A DNA stretch of 37,375 nucleotides from JAYFRL01 sp034925905. Its GTDB lineage: Bacteria > Bacillota > Clostridia > Lachnospirales > Anaerotignaceae. The stretch is from positions 1 through 37,375 of the forward strand of contig JAYFRL010000036.1 in NCBI GenBank assembly GCA_034925905.1. The letters run 5' to 3'. The position numbers were made by a program, and so were the translations under genes. A model generated the notes under the pieces. The model saw only the letters and a list, made by a program, of their open reading frames with translations. It made no database searches and had not been told where the DNA came from. Position 1 is the stretch's first letter, and the number at the start of each line of letters is the position of its first letter. Positions 25,527 to 33,805 of the stretch are shown here, in pieces.

Positions 25527-26660
25527 ATGAGAAAATCAACAAAAATGATTACATTACTGCTGAGTCTCGTACTAAGCGTGTCTATGCTTAGCGCTTGTGG
25601 CAGTCCACCAGTTCAATCCCAGACAAGTACAGGAACTTCTGAAACAGAAGATTCCATTGCAAACACCAGTACGGATGCGTTGGTGATTGCGGAACAAGGA
25701 ATTTTTTCTGCAGGCGGAATCACAACGACCTCGGATGGAACTTTTGATCCGGAAAATCAGTGGGAGGAAACTGGCGCAGGACAGACTGCCCATGTCGATC
25801 ACGCCAATGTTCTTTATCAAATCCCTGCCAAGGATACGGAGTTGCCTATGGTATTCCTCCATGGCTACGGTCAGTCCCGTATGGGCTGGATGACAACACC
25901 CGATGGACGAGAGGGCTGGTCGAATATGTTCCTTCGTATGGGACACAGTGTGTTCCTGATTGATGAACCTCGACGTGGTGAAGCCGGTGCAACTTCCATA
26001 AGCGGTGACATCAGCACCAAGACACTGGACCAGCGCTGGTATACCCAGTTTCGCATTGGTCGTTGGGAAAAAGGCGAGTCGGTTGTGAATAAAGGTTCTC
26101 AGTTCCCGAACGATGCTGATTCTGTTGATCAGTTTTTCCGGCAGATGACCCCAGATACTGGTATGACCTCTGATATGGGTGGAGATTTTGATAACGAAAC
26201 TGTTGCAAAGGCAGTAGCTGCAACCATCGACGAAGTCTATGAAAGAACCGGAAAAAATTCTATTCTTGTGACGCACTCGCAGGGCGGTGGTCCCGGCTGG
26301 ACAGCAGCTAGGTATACTGACCACATTGCTGCTATTGTAGCAATCGAGCCAGGTGGAGCGCCCTCTGCTGATTCTAAAGATTACAAAGCGGTCACTGAAA
26401 AGAACATCCCTGTTACTTTCTATTTTGGTGATTATATTGATAACGGTGACCCATCCATTCAGGCCACTGGTATGTGGCAGGCTATGCGTCAGACTTGCTA
26501 CGATTTTGCCAAATCCTATACCGCGCAGGGCGGCAACTGCACCGTGGTGGATCTCCCCAAGGAGGGCATTACTGGAAATGACCATTTTATGTTTCAGGAT
26601 TTGAACAATGGTGTAATTGCCGATCGTGTGGAAGCCTGGATTCAGACAAATGTGAAATAA
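25527..26660 (+). CDS. Alpha/beta hydrolase lipoprotein
   Basis: This 377-residue lipoprotein has the lipobox LSAC with Cys24 and a Ser/Thr-rich linker, then an alpha/beta hydrolase fold: MVFLHGYGQSRMGW near residue 108, nucleophile Ser251 in VTHSQGGGPG, and the C-terminal His in GNDHFMFQDLNNG. It is close in layout to the secreted alpha/beta hydrolase group sometimes annotated as lipases/esterases. The ATG at 25527 has AGGAG 8 bases upstream; the GTG at 25518 overlaps that site and is rejected. It is the first gene of a run of five lipoproteins and one SLH protein on the same strand. The substrate is unknown. Confidence 0.87.
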   Translation: MRKSTKMITLLLSLVLSVSMLSACGSPPVQSQTSTGTSETEDSIANTSTDALVIAEQGIFSAGGITTTSDGTFDPENQWEETGAGQTAHVDHANVLYQIPAKDTELPMVFLHGYGQSRMGWMTTPDGREGWSNMFLRMGHSVFLIDEPRRGEAGATSISGDISTKTLDQRWYTQFRIGRWEKGESVVNKGSQFPNDADSVDQFFRQMTPDTGMTSDMGGDFDNETVAKAVAATIDEVYERTGKNSILVTHSQGGGPGWTAARYTDHIAAIVAIEPGGAPSADSKDYKAVTEKNIPVTFYFGDYIDNGDPSIQATGMWQAMRQTCYDFAKSYTAQGGNCTVVDLPKEGITGNDHFMFQDLNNGVIADRVEAWIQTNVK

Positions 26661-26697
26661 GCATCTGAAATTAATTCGATGATTGGAGGTAATATTT

Positions 26698-27393
26698 GTG
26701 AAAATAAGTACTTTTAAAAAAGTGATAAGTTGTGTGCTGGTAGTTTCCACTCTGGTTGCTTTAACCGCCTGCGGCAGTAATGAAACATCATCGCAAACGC
26801 AGACATCGAGCCAAAGTCAGGAGACTTCGGCTGGAAAGAGCAGTACATCTGCTCAAACGACTGATCCTAAGGCAGAGGCAACCACGCCTACTGACGATGC
26901 GTCTGGCGGCACACTGGTGGTTTACTACTCCGCCACCGGTAATACAGAAAGTGTAGCGAACACCATCGCTGCGGCAACTGGTGGTGATCTTTTTGAACTG
27001 GAAGCGACAGAGCCTTATAGTGATGAAGATTTGGACTGGACGAATAAAAGTAGTCGTGTCAGTGTAGAACACGATAATCTGGATGCCAGAACAGTGGAGC
27101 TGACTGTCAAAACTGTGGATAATTGGGACAGCTACGATACTGTGTATATCGGCTACCCTATCTGGTGGGGCATTGCAGCATGGCCGGTGGATACTTTTGT
27201 GAAAGCTAATGATTTTACCGGGAAAACCATAATTCCGTTCTGTACTTCCTCAAGCTCTGGATTGGGTGAAAGTGGAAAGCTACTGGAAGAGATGGCTGGA
27301 ACCGGCGAATGGCTGGAGGGTCAACGGTTTCGCAGCGGTGCTTCTGAATCCGACATCACCGATTGGGTAAACAGCCTCGAAACTAACCAATAA
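26698..27393 (+). CDS. Flavodoxin lipoprotein (Flavodoxin_4-like), exported
   Basis: This 231-residue protein starts with GTG at 26698, 8 bases after GGAGG (26685-26689). A signal peptide ends in the lipobox LTAC with Cys25, followed by a Ser/Thr/Gln linker of about 45 residues and a flavodoxin domain from residue 70. The FMN phosphate loop is YYSATGNTESV, and later blocks are YIGYPIWWGIAAWPVDTF and IIPFCTSSSSG, typical of Flavodoxin_4. Flavodoxins are usually cytoplasmic, so an exported, membrane-tethered form suggests extracellular electron transfer or FMN handling. It shares these blocks with the SLH-flavodoxin at 31018. Confidence 0.88.
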   Translation: MKISTFKKVISCVLVVSTLVALTACGSNETSSQTQTSSQSQETSAGKSSTSAQTTDPKAEATTPTDDASGGTLVVYYSATGNTESVANTIAAATGGDLFELEATEPYSDEDLDWTNKSSRVSVEHDNLDARTVELTVKTVDNWDSYDTVYIGYPIWWGIAAWPVDTFVKANDFTGKTIIPFCTSSSSGLGESGKLLEEMAGTGEWLEGQRFRSGASESDITDWVNSLETNQ

Positions 27394-27406
27394 GGCAAAG
27401 AACAAG

Positions 27407-27474
27407 GCAGGGGAGCCGCAGCTATCAAAGGCTTCGGCGCCCCTGCGCTGTCTCCACTTTGCAAAGGAGGCAAA
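27407..27474 (+). other. Intergenic GC-rich hairpin and SD-region hairpin
   Basis: GCAGGGG and GCCG (27407-27418) pair with CGGC and CCCCTGC (27435-27446), with one A/G mismatch. No T run follows. Just downstream, TTTGC (27458-27462) can pair with GCAAA (27470-27474), placing the AAAGGAGG of the next gene in the loop. These could set relative expression or mRNA stability between the two lipoprotein genes. Confidence 0.35.
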
Positions 27475-27478
27475 TTTG

Positions 27479-28366
27479 ATGAAAGGAAAGTCAACAATGC
27501 ACGTTATTCCATTGCTGCTCAGCGTTAATATGCTGCTTTCCAGTTGTGCAGGGTCATCGCTAGGTAGCAGTATGCCTGCATTAACAGAAAATGATACAAC
27601 AATACAAGAGACACAAATACAGCCAGGACAAACCTCTGTTACACAGGCCAAAACAGGCTTTGTTACAGAACAGATTTTGGACGGTGATGACGGCCAAATT
27701 CATTATAGTTATTATCTGCCGGAGGACTATGACGAAAGTCAAATTTACCCCATGATGGTAATTATGCCTGGCTATGACATGATGTGGTTCGGAGAGGAAT
27801 CCTCTGGAAGCAACTTAAATTGGAGCGGCTTTCGGGCATGGACGGAGCTTGACGAAGACATGATTGTTGTTTCAGCCCAACTGACAGATTGGGGTGAGAA
27901 ATCCGCAAGGCAGGCAAATGAACTAACGGATTATTTTCTACAACATTTTGCTGTGGATGAAAGTCGTGTCTACGCCGCTGGATACTCGGCAGGTGGTGAA
28001 ACTATGTCCCGTGCAGTGTCCATACGCCCAGATTTGTATGCCGCCTATCTCCATGGAGCCTCTCAATGGGACGGAACCTATCTGCCTGTGGCAGAGAACA
28101 AAGTGGCCGTTTATATCTTCATGGCGGAGAACGACGAGTATTACGGTTCTCAGAAAGCACGGGATGCTTACAATGGTTTGCTTAATGCTTATCTGAAAAC
28201 TGGCTTGTCCAAAAATGAAATCGGCCAGCTGTTGCAAGTTGAAATTCCAGATAACGCCTATTTCAACCGTCAAGGCATTTATAACTACCACGGCGGTGGA
28301 AATATCTTGTTTGATGATGAAAATATTTTAAATTGGATACTTCAAAAGCAAAAGGAAGTGAGTTGA
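27479..28366 (+). CDS. Esterase/PHB-depolymerase-like lipoprotein
   Basis: This 295-residue lipoprotein has the lipobox LLSSC with Cys23. Its alpha/beta hydrolase domain begins near residue 60: MVIMPGYDMMWFG, nucleophile Ser170 in YAAGYSAGGET, an acid near MAENDEYYG, and His in YNYHGGGN near the end. It looks like the predicted-peptidase or polyhydroxybutyrate-depolymerase-like esterase class. ATG 27479 is 8 bases after AGGAGG; a TTG at 27476 is also in frame but gains nothing. It lies between the flavodoxin lipoprotein and the carboxylesterase, 6 bases before the latter. Likely it acts at the outer face of the membrane. Confidence 0.85.
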   Translation: MKGKSTMHVIPLLLSVNMLLSSCAGSSLGSSMPALTENDTTIQETQIQPGQTSVTQAKTGFVTEQILDGDDGQIHYSYYLPEDYDESQIYPMMVIMPGYDMMWFGEESSGSNLNWSGFRAWTELDEDMIVVSAQLTDWGEKSARQANELTDYFLQHFAVDESRVYAAGYSAGGETMSRAVSIRPDLYAAYLHGASQWDGTYLPVAENKVAVYIFMAENDEYYGSQKARDAYNGLLNAYLKTGLSKNEIGQLLQVEIPDNAYFNRQGIYNYHGGGNILFDDENILNWILQKQKEVS

Positions 28367-28372
28367 AACATT

Positions 28373-29941
28373 ATGAAAAAACAAAAACGATTTTTACTTC
28401 TCCTGCTGACAGGCATGATGCTGTTATCCTTGTCAGCCTGCGGGCAGCAGAACGGAGCTTCTGCCCAAAGACAGCAATCAAACACAAATACAGCTCAGGC
28501 TGCAAATGGTGACGGTATCGTTCAGACGACTGCCGGACAGGTACAGGGAATTAATCAGGATGGTATCGAGCGCTTTCTGGGTGTTCCTTATGCACAAGCT
28601 ACTGAACGATTTGTACCCGCGCAAGATGTAGAACCTTGGGAGGGTGTCCTGAAAGCCGACAGCTATGGTCCCATGTCTCCACAGGGAAGTATCTCAGGAG
28701 TTGGCGGTGAAAGTAATCAAACAGGGACTGATAACAACTGCCAGAACCTGAATATCTGGACACCGGGTACCAATGATGAGGGAAAACGTCCTGTTATGGT
28801 GTGGCTGCACGGCGGTGGATTTTCTACTGGTTCTGCTAATGAAGAAGAGTATGACGGTGAAGCACTCAGTCGCAGCGGGGATGTCGTAGTCGTATCGGTC
28901 AATCATCGCCTGAATGTCTTCGGGCACCTAGATCTCTCTGCTTACGGAGACAAGTATCAGTATTCTGCCAATGCTGGTATTACCGATATTGTGGCTGCCC
29001 TTGAGTGGATTCAGAATAACATCGAAGCGTTTGGAGGGGATCCCGACAATGTGACTGTGTTTGGTCAGTCAGGCGGCGGAGCAAAGGTACTTGCACTTAT
29101 GACTTCTCCCTATGCTAAGGGGTTGTTTGACAAGGGTATCGTACAAAGCGGCGCTACTGAAACGATGGGTGTTAAATTTAATACACAGGAGTCTAGTACA
29201 CGATTGACAGAAAACATTTTGAATATTTTGGGAATTTCTTCCGACAACATTGAGGATATACAAACTGTTTCTGCGGAAGACCTGCAGGCGGCAGCAACGC
29301 AGGCTCTGCAGCAGACCGGTGAAGAACTTCAGATCCCGGCGGCATTAGGCGATGCATATTCGATGGATTGGGAACCGGTCATCGATGGTGATTTCCTCCC
29401 CACGGATCCTGTGACTGCGGACTCCTTTGCTGACGCGGGAGCGGATATTCCTTTGCTGATAGGAAGCAATTTGAATGAATGGAGCGGATATTTCCCGGCT
29501 AATCCAATTGAGTCATCGGAAGAACTGACCAATGCGCTCCGTACAGCTTACCCCAATAAACCAAATTTGACGGCAGATCAGGTGGATTCTACGACCATTC
29601 GTCTGCCTCTGCTGAAAATCATGTCCCACAAGGCTGATCAGAACGTAGCGCCTGTCTATGCTTATGTATTTACATATGGAAACTCCTATCATGGAGCCGA
29701 GATACCATATGTTTTTGACCATGCAGTTGAAAACGATGAAGAGAAAGCACTTGCAAGTCAGATAAGTCAGGCATGGATTAATTTTGCAAAAACTGGAGTT
29801 CCAAGTGCCGAAGGGCTGCCAGCGTGGAAACCATATACTCGCAAGAGTGGTGCAACTATGATACTTGATACGACGTCTGTGATGGAATATCACCATGATG
29901 AGGCACTCATGTCCATACTGGCACCGGATTATGTATATTAA
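28373..29941 (+). CDS. Type B carboxylesterase lipoprotein
   Basis: This 522-residue lipoprotein has the lipobox LSAC with Cys23 and the carboxylesterase/para-nitrobenzyl-esterase fold. Visible are the G(I)ERFLGVPYA start of the domain, the oxyanion hole HGGGFSTGS near residue 146, nucleophile Ser233 in VFGQSGGGAKV, GSNLNEW near residue 365, and the catalytic His in YHGAEIPYVF near residue 443. The two cysteine sites of cholinesterases are not conserved. Such enzymes cleave a broad range of small esters, including drug and plant esters. The surface location means that bulky or poorly imported esters could be attacked. The ATG overlaps no neighbour and is 6 bases after the previous stop. Confidence 0.92.
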   Translation: MKKQKRFLLLLLTGMMLLSLSACGQQNGASAQRQQSNTNTAQAANGDGIVQTTAGQVQGINQDGIERFLGVPYAQATERFVPAQDVEPWEGVLKADSYGPMSPQGSISGVGGESNQTGTDNNCQNLNIWTPGTNDEGKRPVMVWLHGGGFSTGSANEEEYDGEALSRSGDVVVVSVNHRLNVFGHLDLSAYGDKYQYSANAGITDIVAALEWIQNNIEAFGGDPDNVTVFGQSGGGAKVLALMTSPYAKGLFDKGIVQSGATETMGVKFNTQESSTRLTENILNILGISSDNIEDIQTVSAEDLQAAATQALQQTGEELQIPAALGDAYSMDWEPVIDGDFLPTDPVTADSFADAGADIPLLIGSNLNEWSGYFPANPIESSEELTNALRTAYPNKPNLTADQVDSTTIRLPLLKIMSHKADQNVAPVYAYVFTYGNSYHGAEIPYVFDHAVENDEEKALASQISQAWINFAKTGVPSAEGLPAWKPYTRKSGATMILDTTSVMEYHHDEALMSILAPDYVY

Positions 29942-29953
29942 CGGAGGTAATTC

Positions 29954-30982
29954 ATGAACCCCAACAGAAAAAAAGGAATGCTAGCCATGGCTCTATTGCT
30001 GAGCCTGACCCTGTTCGCCTGTGGAAATCATGATAGTCAGATGCAGTCATCCGCAAATGCCGTGCGAGGCGCAGACGGTAGCAAAGTAGCACAAACATCC
30101 GTTCCTGATTCTGATATTATCACAAGCAGTGATGCGCTTACTTTTCCGCTTGGTCAGCAGATCAATTCTGACTCTTTCACTGGTACGGTCTATATTGCTC
30201 CGATGATTGCGAATGACGATGTGTATAATTTTCCTGCTACAAATAATGTGACATTTGAACCAGGGGCACGTAGCAGTTGGCATAGTCACGGCGGTATGAT
30301 TATCTTAGTAACAGGCGGCGTTGGATACTATCAGGAAGAAGGGCAGCCTGCTCAGATTATCCGCAAGGGAGACGTAATCGAATGTGCACCAGGTGTCTGG
30401 CACTGGCATGGTGCGGCACCTGACAGCTGGTTCTCACAAATGGTGATTTATGACTCTCACTATGTGCCTGAAGATGGTGTAACTCCGGCGGAAGAGCCGG
30501 TAACAGACGAATACTACAACAATCTGCAATCTGAGGAATATGTGAGCCGCATGGTTACCGATGACAACGAGTTTATGTTTCAGCGGGCTGCAGAGCCAAT
30601 AACATTTGATACCTTCAATGGCCCTGTTTATGTATCGTCCATGATCGAAGGTGACAACGCTGCTGGTGCTCCCGAACTGCATTATGTTGTTTTTGAGCCG
30701 GGCGTGATTAATAACTGGCACACCCATGAGGGCGGACAAATTTTGATTGCTACAGATGGAATTGGTTTTCACCAGATTGAAGGTGAGCCAGTGCAGGTTT
30801 TACATCCCGGTGATGTGGCACTGTGTCCGCCTGGTGTGAAGCACTGGCACGGTGGCAGTGCAGACACAAAATTTGCGCATATCTCTATCAATACCAATCC
30901 AGAAGCAACCGGATTAGAGTGGTTTGATCGTATTTCTGACGAGGAGTATCAGCAAATCTCAACAGAAACAGTAGATAATTAA
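29954..30982 (+). CDS. Double-cupin lipoprotein
   Basis: This 342-residue lipoprotein has the lipobox LFAC with Cys23. Two cupin_2 domains follow: the first with WHSHGGMIILVTGGVGYYQ and the WHWHGAAPDSW block, the second with WHTHEGGQILIATDGIGFHQ and KHWHGGSADTKF. Each keeps the HxH motif and a downstream His for a divalent metal. Cupins of this form act as dioxygenases, isomerases or binders. GGAGG is before the ATG, 12 bases after the carboxylesterase stop. A single-domain relative lies at 34501 and lacks the signal peptide, so similar chemistry seems to occur inside and outside the cell. Confidence 0.88.
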   Translation: MNPNRKKGMLAMALLLSLTLFACGNHDSQMQSSANAVRGADGSKVAQTSVPDSDIITSSDALTFPLGQQINSDSFTGTVYIAPMIANDDVYNFPATNNVTFEPGARSSWHSHGGMIILVTGGVGYYQEEGQPAQIIRKGDVIECAPGVWHWHGAAPDSWFSQMVIYDSHYVPEDGVTPAEEPVTDEYYNNLQSEEYVSRMVTDDNEFMFQRAAEPITFDTFNGPVYVSSMIEGDNAAGAPELHYVVFEPGVINNWHTHEGGQILIATDGIGFHQIEGEPVQVLHPGDVALCPPGVKHWHGGSADTKFAHISINTNPEATGLEWFDRISDEEYQQISTETVDN

Positions 30983-31017
30983 AGTGTTTTTACAAAGCTA
31001 TTTAAGGAGTGAATCAT

Positions 31018-32148
31018 ATGAACAATCTAAAACGAACCTTATCGGTTCTGCTGGCGGTAATGATGATGCTAGTAATGAGTGTCCCGGCTTTTGCTGCCAG
31101 CAGTGATACCGGCTTTTCTGATGTTGCTGCCAACGCTTGGTATGCAGATGCAGTACAATATGTACGAGATAATGGTCTGATGAGTGGAACCAGTTCCACC
31201 ACCTTTGAACCAGAGACTACCACCAGCCGTGCTATGCTGGCAACTATTCTTTATCGGGCTGTTGGAAGTCCTGCATTTACCAACAAATCAGGTTTTATAG
31301 ATGTGTTGCCGGGAGCATACTATGCCGATGCCGTAAATTGGGCTACGAACAAAAGCATCGTTTCCGGATATGGAAATGGCTATTTTGGTACGAACGACCC
31401 TATAACCCGTGAGCAAATTGCAACCATTCTTTGGCGTTATGCTGGAAGCCCTTCCGCTGATGCAGGACAGAATTTTGCAGATGCGAGCATGATTGCTGAC
31501 TACGCTGTTACCGCGGTGAATTGGGCGCGTGCGAATGGCATCGTGAGTGGAAAATCCGGCAATCTTTTTGATCCACAGGGAAATGCCACCCGTGCGCAGG
31601 TAGCAACAATTCTGCATAATTATATGACAATGACAACTGGAAATCCTGATACCCCTACAACTGATGGAAAAACACTTGTTGTTTATTTCTCTGCAACCGG
31701 TAGCACTGAAGCCGTGGCAGGATACATTGCAGAAGAACTGAATGCAGATATGTTTAAAATCATTCCGGCAAATCCATATACCTCAGAGGATCTCAACTGG
31801 AATGATGATGCAAGCCGGGTAGTTTATGAACATGAGCATCCGGATGACCGTGAGGTAGAGTTGGAAACTACCACAGTTGAAAATTGGGATGATTACGATA
31901 CCGTCTTGATTGGTTATCCCATTTGGTGGGGCATTGCCGCATGGCCGGTAGATTCTTTTGTGAAATCAAATGACTTTTCCGGGAAAACAGTAATTCCCTT
32001 CTGCACTTCCGCTAGCTCCGGTATGGGTGACAGCGGCAATCTGCTGAAAGGAATAGCAACGGGCGGTGACTGGCTAGATGGCCAGCGGTTTTCCAGCGGT
32101 TCATCTCAGGCAACCGTTACTCAATGGGTAGACGGGCTTGGACACTAA
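31018..32148 (+). CDS. SLH-domain-anchored flavodoxin
   Basis: This 376-residue protein has a signal peptide (residues 1-26, ending PAFA-A). It is followed by three S-layer homology domains at about 32-82, 92-142 and 150-203, with the typical WYADAVQYV, YYADAVNWA and TRAQVATIL blocks. A flavodoxin domain (about 216-375) has the phosphate loop YFSATGSTEAV, then GYPIWWGIAAWPVDSF and VIPFCTSASSG. SLH domains bind pyruvylated cell-wall polymer, so the flavodoxin is held on the outer wall. ATG 31018 is 8 bases after AAGGAG; the upstream GTG at 31009 overlaps that site. It shares the flavodoxin part with the lipoprotein at 26698. I know of no established function for an SLH-flavodoxin. Confidence 0.9.
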   Translation: MNNLKRTLSVLLAVMMMLVMSVPAFAASSDTGFSDVAANAWYADAVQYVRDNGLMSGTSSTTFEPETTTSRAMLATILYRAVGSPAFTNKSGFIDVLPGAYYADAVNWATNKSIVSGYGNGYFGTNDPITREQIATILWRYAGSPSADAGQNFADASMIADYAVTAVNWARANGIVSGKSGNLFDPQGNATRAQVATILHNYMTMTTGNPDTPTTDGKTLVVYFSATGSTEAVAGYIAEELNADMFKIIPANPYTSEDLNWNDDASRVVYEHEHPDDREVELETTTVENWDDYDTVLIGYPIWWGIAAWPVDSFVKSNDFSGKTVIPFCTSASSGMGDSGNLLKGIATGGDWLDGQRFSSGSSQATVTQWVDGLGH

Positions 32149-32199
32149 TCCTTCTATCTGCACGCAGGTGAGTTTTTCAATTTTATAGATTGTGAAAAT

Positions 32200-32345
32200 A
32201 ATATGAAAAGTTGAGGAAGGTATTATTCAACTGTGCCAAGTGAAACCTCTATTCGTGAGAGGTACGGAAAGAGTGCCGCATATGCCAATTTGCGTTGGAA
32301 GGCATAATGTGGCGTTGTAATAAATAGAATAAATAATTTTGAGTG
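32200..32345 (+). other. Hairpin-rich leader upstream of a flavodoxin gene
   Basis: In this 5' leader ACCTCT/AGAGGT form a hairpin with a 7-base loop. Further on, a 12-bp stem with one bulged A pairs GCCGCAT and ATGCC (about 32275-32287) with GGCAT and ATGTGGC, with a smaller CCAA/TTGG stem inside. It resembles structured RNA. I do not recognise a known riboswitch class. Confidence 0.35.
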
Positions 32346-32362
32346 AAAGGTAGGTAACAGGG

Positions 32363-32815
32363 ATGGATATTTTATTTATCAATGGAAGTCCAAATAAAAA
32401 TGGCAATACAGTCGCGTTGGCAAATGAATTGCTTAAAGGCAGAGAATATGAAACACTAAATCTAGTCGATTACAAAATTTACAGTTATGGGCAGGAATTT
32501 GCAGATGATCAATTTGGCGAGATTGTTGTGAAAATGAAGGAAGCGAAGACGATTGTAATTGGCTCTCCAGTTTACTGGCATAGTATGAGCGGGGCTATTC
32601 GCACGCTGCTGGATCGTTTCTATGGTCCGGTACAGCAAGGAGCTTTGAAAGGAAGAATGTTGTTTTTCCTCTTTCAGGGTGCAGCACCGACAAAAAAGAT
32701 GCTAGAGTTTGGAGAATACACTATGAGCCGTTTCGCCGGACTTTACGGTATGACCTATTTGGGAATGGCTACCAATTCTACTGAAGCGGGCAAATTGAGT
32801 GAAACACTAAAATAA
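32363..32815 (+). CDS. Flavodoxin-fold oxidoreductase, probable C-terminal truncation
   Basis: This 150-residue protein has the phosphate loop FINGSPNKNGNTVAL near residues 5-19 and GSPVYWHSMSGAI near residue 73, and belongs to the NAD(P)H-dependent flavin oxidoreductases. Unlike the neighbours it lacks the four-cysteine motif. A TAA at 32813 ends it at SETLK, but the same frame continues VIEFLKNLGLYGL to a TGA at 32855-32857, a typical C-terminal helix. So a nonsense change has probably removed the last 14 residues. GGTAGG precedes the ATG weakly. It may still fold. Confidence 0.75.
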   Translation: MDILFINGSPNKNGNTVALANELLKGREYETLNLVDYKIYSYGQEFADDQFGEIVVKMKEAKTIVIGSPVYWHSMSGAIRTLLDRFYGPVQQGALKGRMLFFLFQGAAPTKKMLEFGEYTMSRFAGLYGMTYLGMATNSTEAGKLSETLK

Positions 32816-32894
32816 GTGATAGAGTTCTTAAAGAATTTAGGTTTATACGGGTTGTGATTGAAAACGACTATGGCTCATTACGGAGGAGACGATT

Positions 32895-33740
32895 ATGAAG
32901 ACATGGCTAATTACGGGTTCTTCTTCCGGTATAGGGAAAGGAATTGCCAAAGCAGTATTGACCAATGGAGACCAAGCTGTTCTCATTGCCAGAAACATTG
33001 GAAAATTGCAGGAACTAGTAGATAGATATCCGGAAACATCCTATGCTGTTAAAATGGACGTTTCCGATTCGAATGATAGAAAATCAGCAGTCGCAAAGGC
33101 CGTTCAGAAATTTGGCAGCGTTGATGTGCTTGTAAATAGTGCCGGATACGGCTATCGGAGTGCAGTAGAGGAAGGGGAAGAGAATGAGATTCGTAAGCTT
33201 TTTGATGTAAATTTCTTTGGACCTTCTGAATTGATTCGAGAAATACTGCCGCAGATGAGGGAAAGAAAAAACGGTATTATTATAAATATTACATCTATGG
33301 GCGGTATCAGAGGGGCAGTTGGAAACGGGTGGTATTCAGCAGCAAAGGGATCGTTGGAACTTCTCTCTGATACACTTTATAAGGAATGCAGGCCACTCGG
33401 TATCCAAGTTCTTACGGTAGAACCGGGAGCGTTCCGAACGGGATTTTATGGCGAGTTGCGAGGAACAAAAAATAGTATCCATGACTATATGGATACCGCA
33501 GGTCGTATGCACATTGAAAATATGGTGAATCGCTACGACCAGCTGGGAGATCCAGACAAAGCGGGCCAGATAATCGTCAATCTCATACTCGTTAATGGCG
33601 GTAAACTTCCAAAACGATTTGCATTAGGAAGTGACGCTGTGCAGGCGATTCAGAGCGAATATGAAAGCAGATTATCTGAGTTGAATACGTGGAAGACGCT
33701 TAGCTGCAGTAGTGACTATGAGGATGGCGGCAAAAGGTGA
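32895..33740 (+). CDS. Short-chain dehydrogenase/reductase
   Basis: This 281-residue classical SDR has TGSSSGIG at residues 7-14 and the active site WYSAAKG near residue 150 with the ITSMGG serine before it. The usual NNAG is NSAG here (VLVNSAGYGYR), a mild variation. It shares length, the LFDVNFFGPSELI block and VEPGAFRTGF with the SDR at 20933 and is a probable paralogue. GGAGGAG lies before the ATG. It is followed by a flavoprotein, cupin and CMD-like gene, a grouping that looks like a second, smaller reductase block. Confidence 0.9.
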   Translation: MKTWLITGSSSGIGKGIAKAVLTNGDQAVLIARNIGKLQELVDRYPETSYAVKMDVSDSNDRKSAVAKAVQKFGSVDVLVNSAGYGYRSAVEEGEENEIRKLFDVNFFGPSELIREILPQMRERKNGIIINITSMGGIRGAVGNGWYSAAKGSLELLSDTLYKECRPLGIQVLTVEPGAFRTGFYGELRGTKNSIHDYMDTAGRMHIENMVNRYDQLGDPDKAGQIIVNLILVNGGKLPKRFALGSDAVQAIQSEYESRLSELNTWKTLSCSSDYEDGGKR

Positions 33741-33805
33741 TTTACGAAAATCTATTATGAAAAAAAGAATGAGTAAGGCGGCGCAGGCGCTGCCGGGAGG
33801 TAAGG

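Noticed and set aside
25572..26750. 392-codon minus-strand frame
   Set aside because: It is antisense to the clear lipoprotein hydrolase gene and has no domain-like sequence; a shadow of codon usage.
32220..32330. Known riboswitch or group II intron end
   Set aside because: The hairpins do not match any class I can recognise; the resemblance to a domain V-like GTGAGAGG word was too short.
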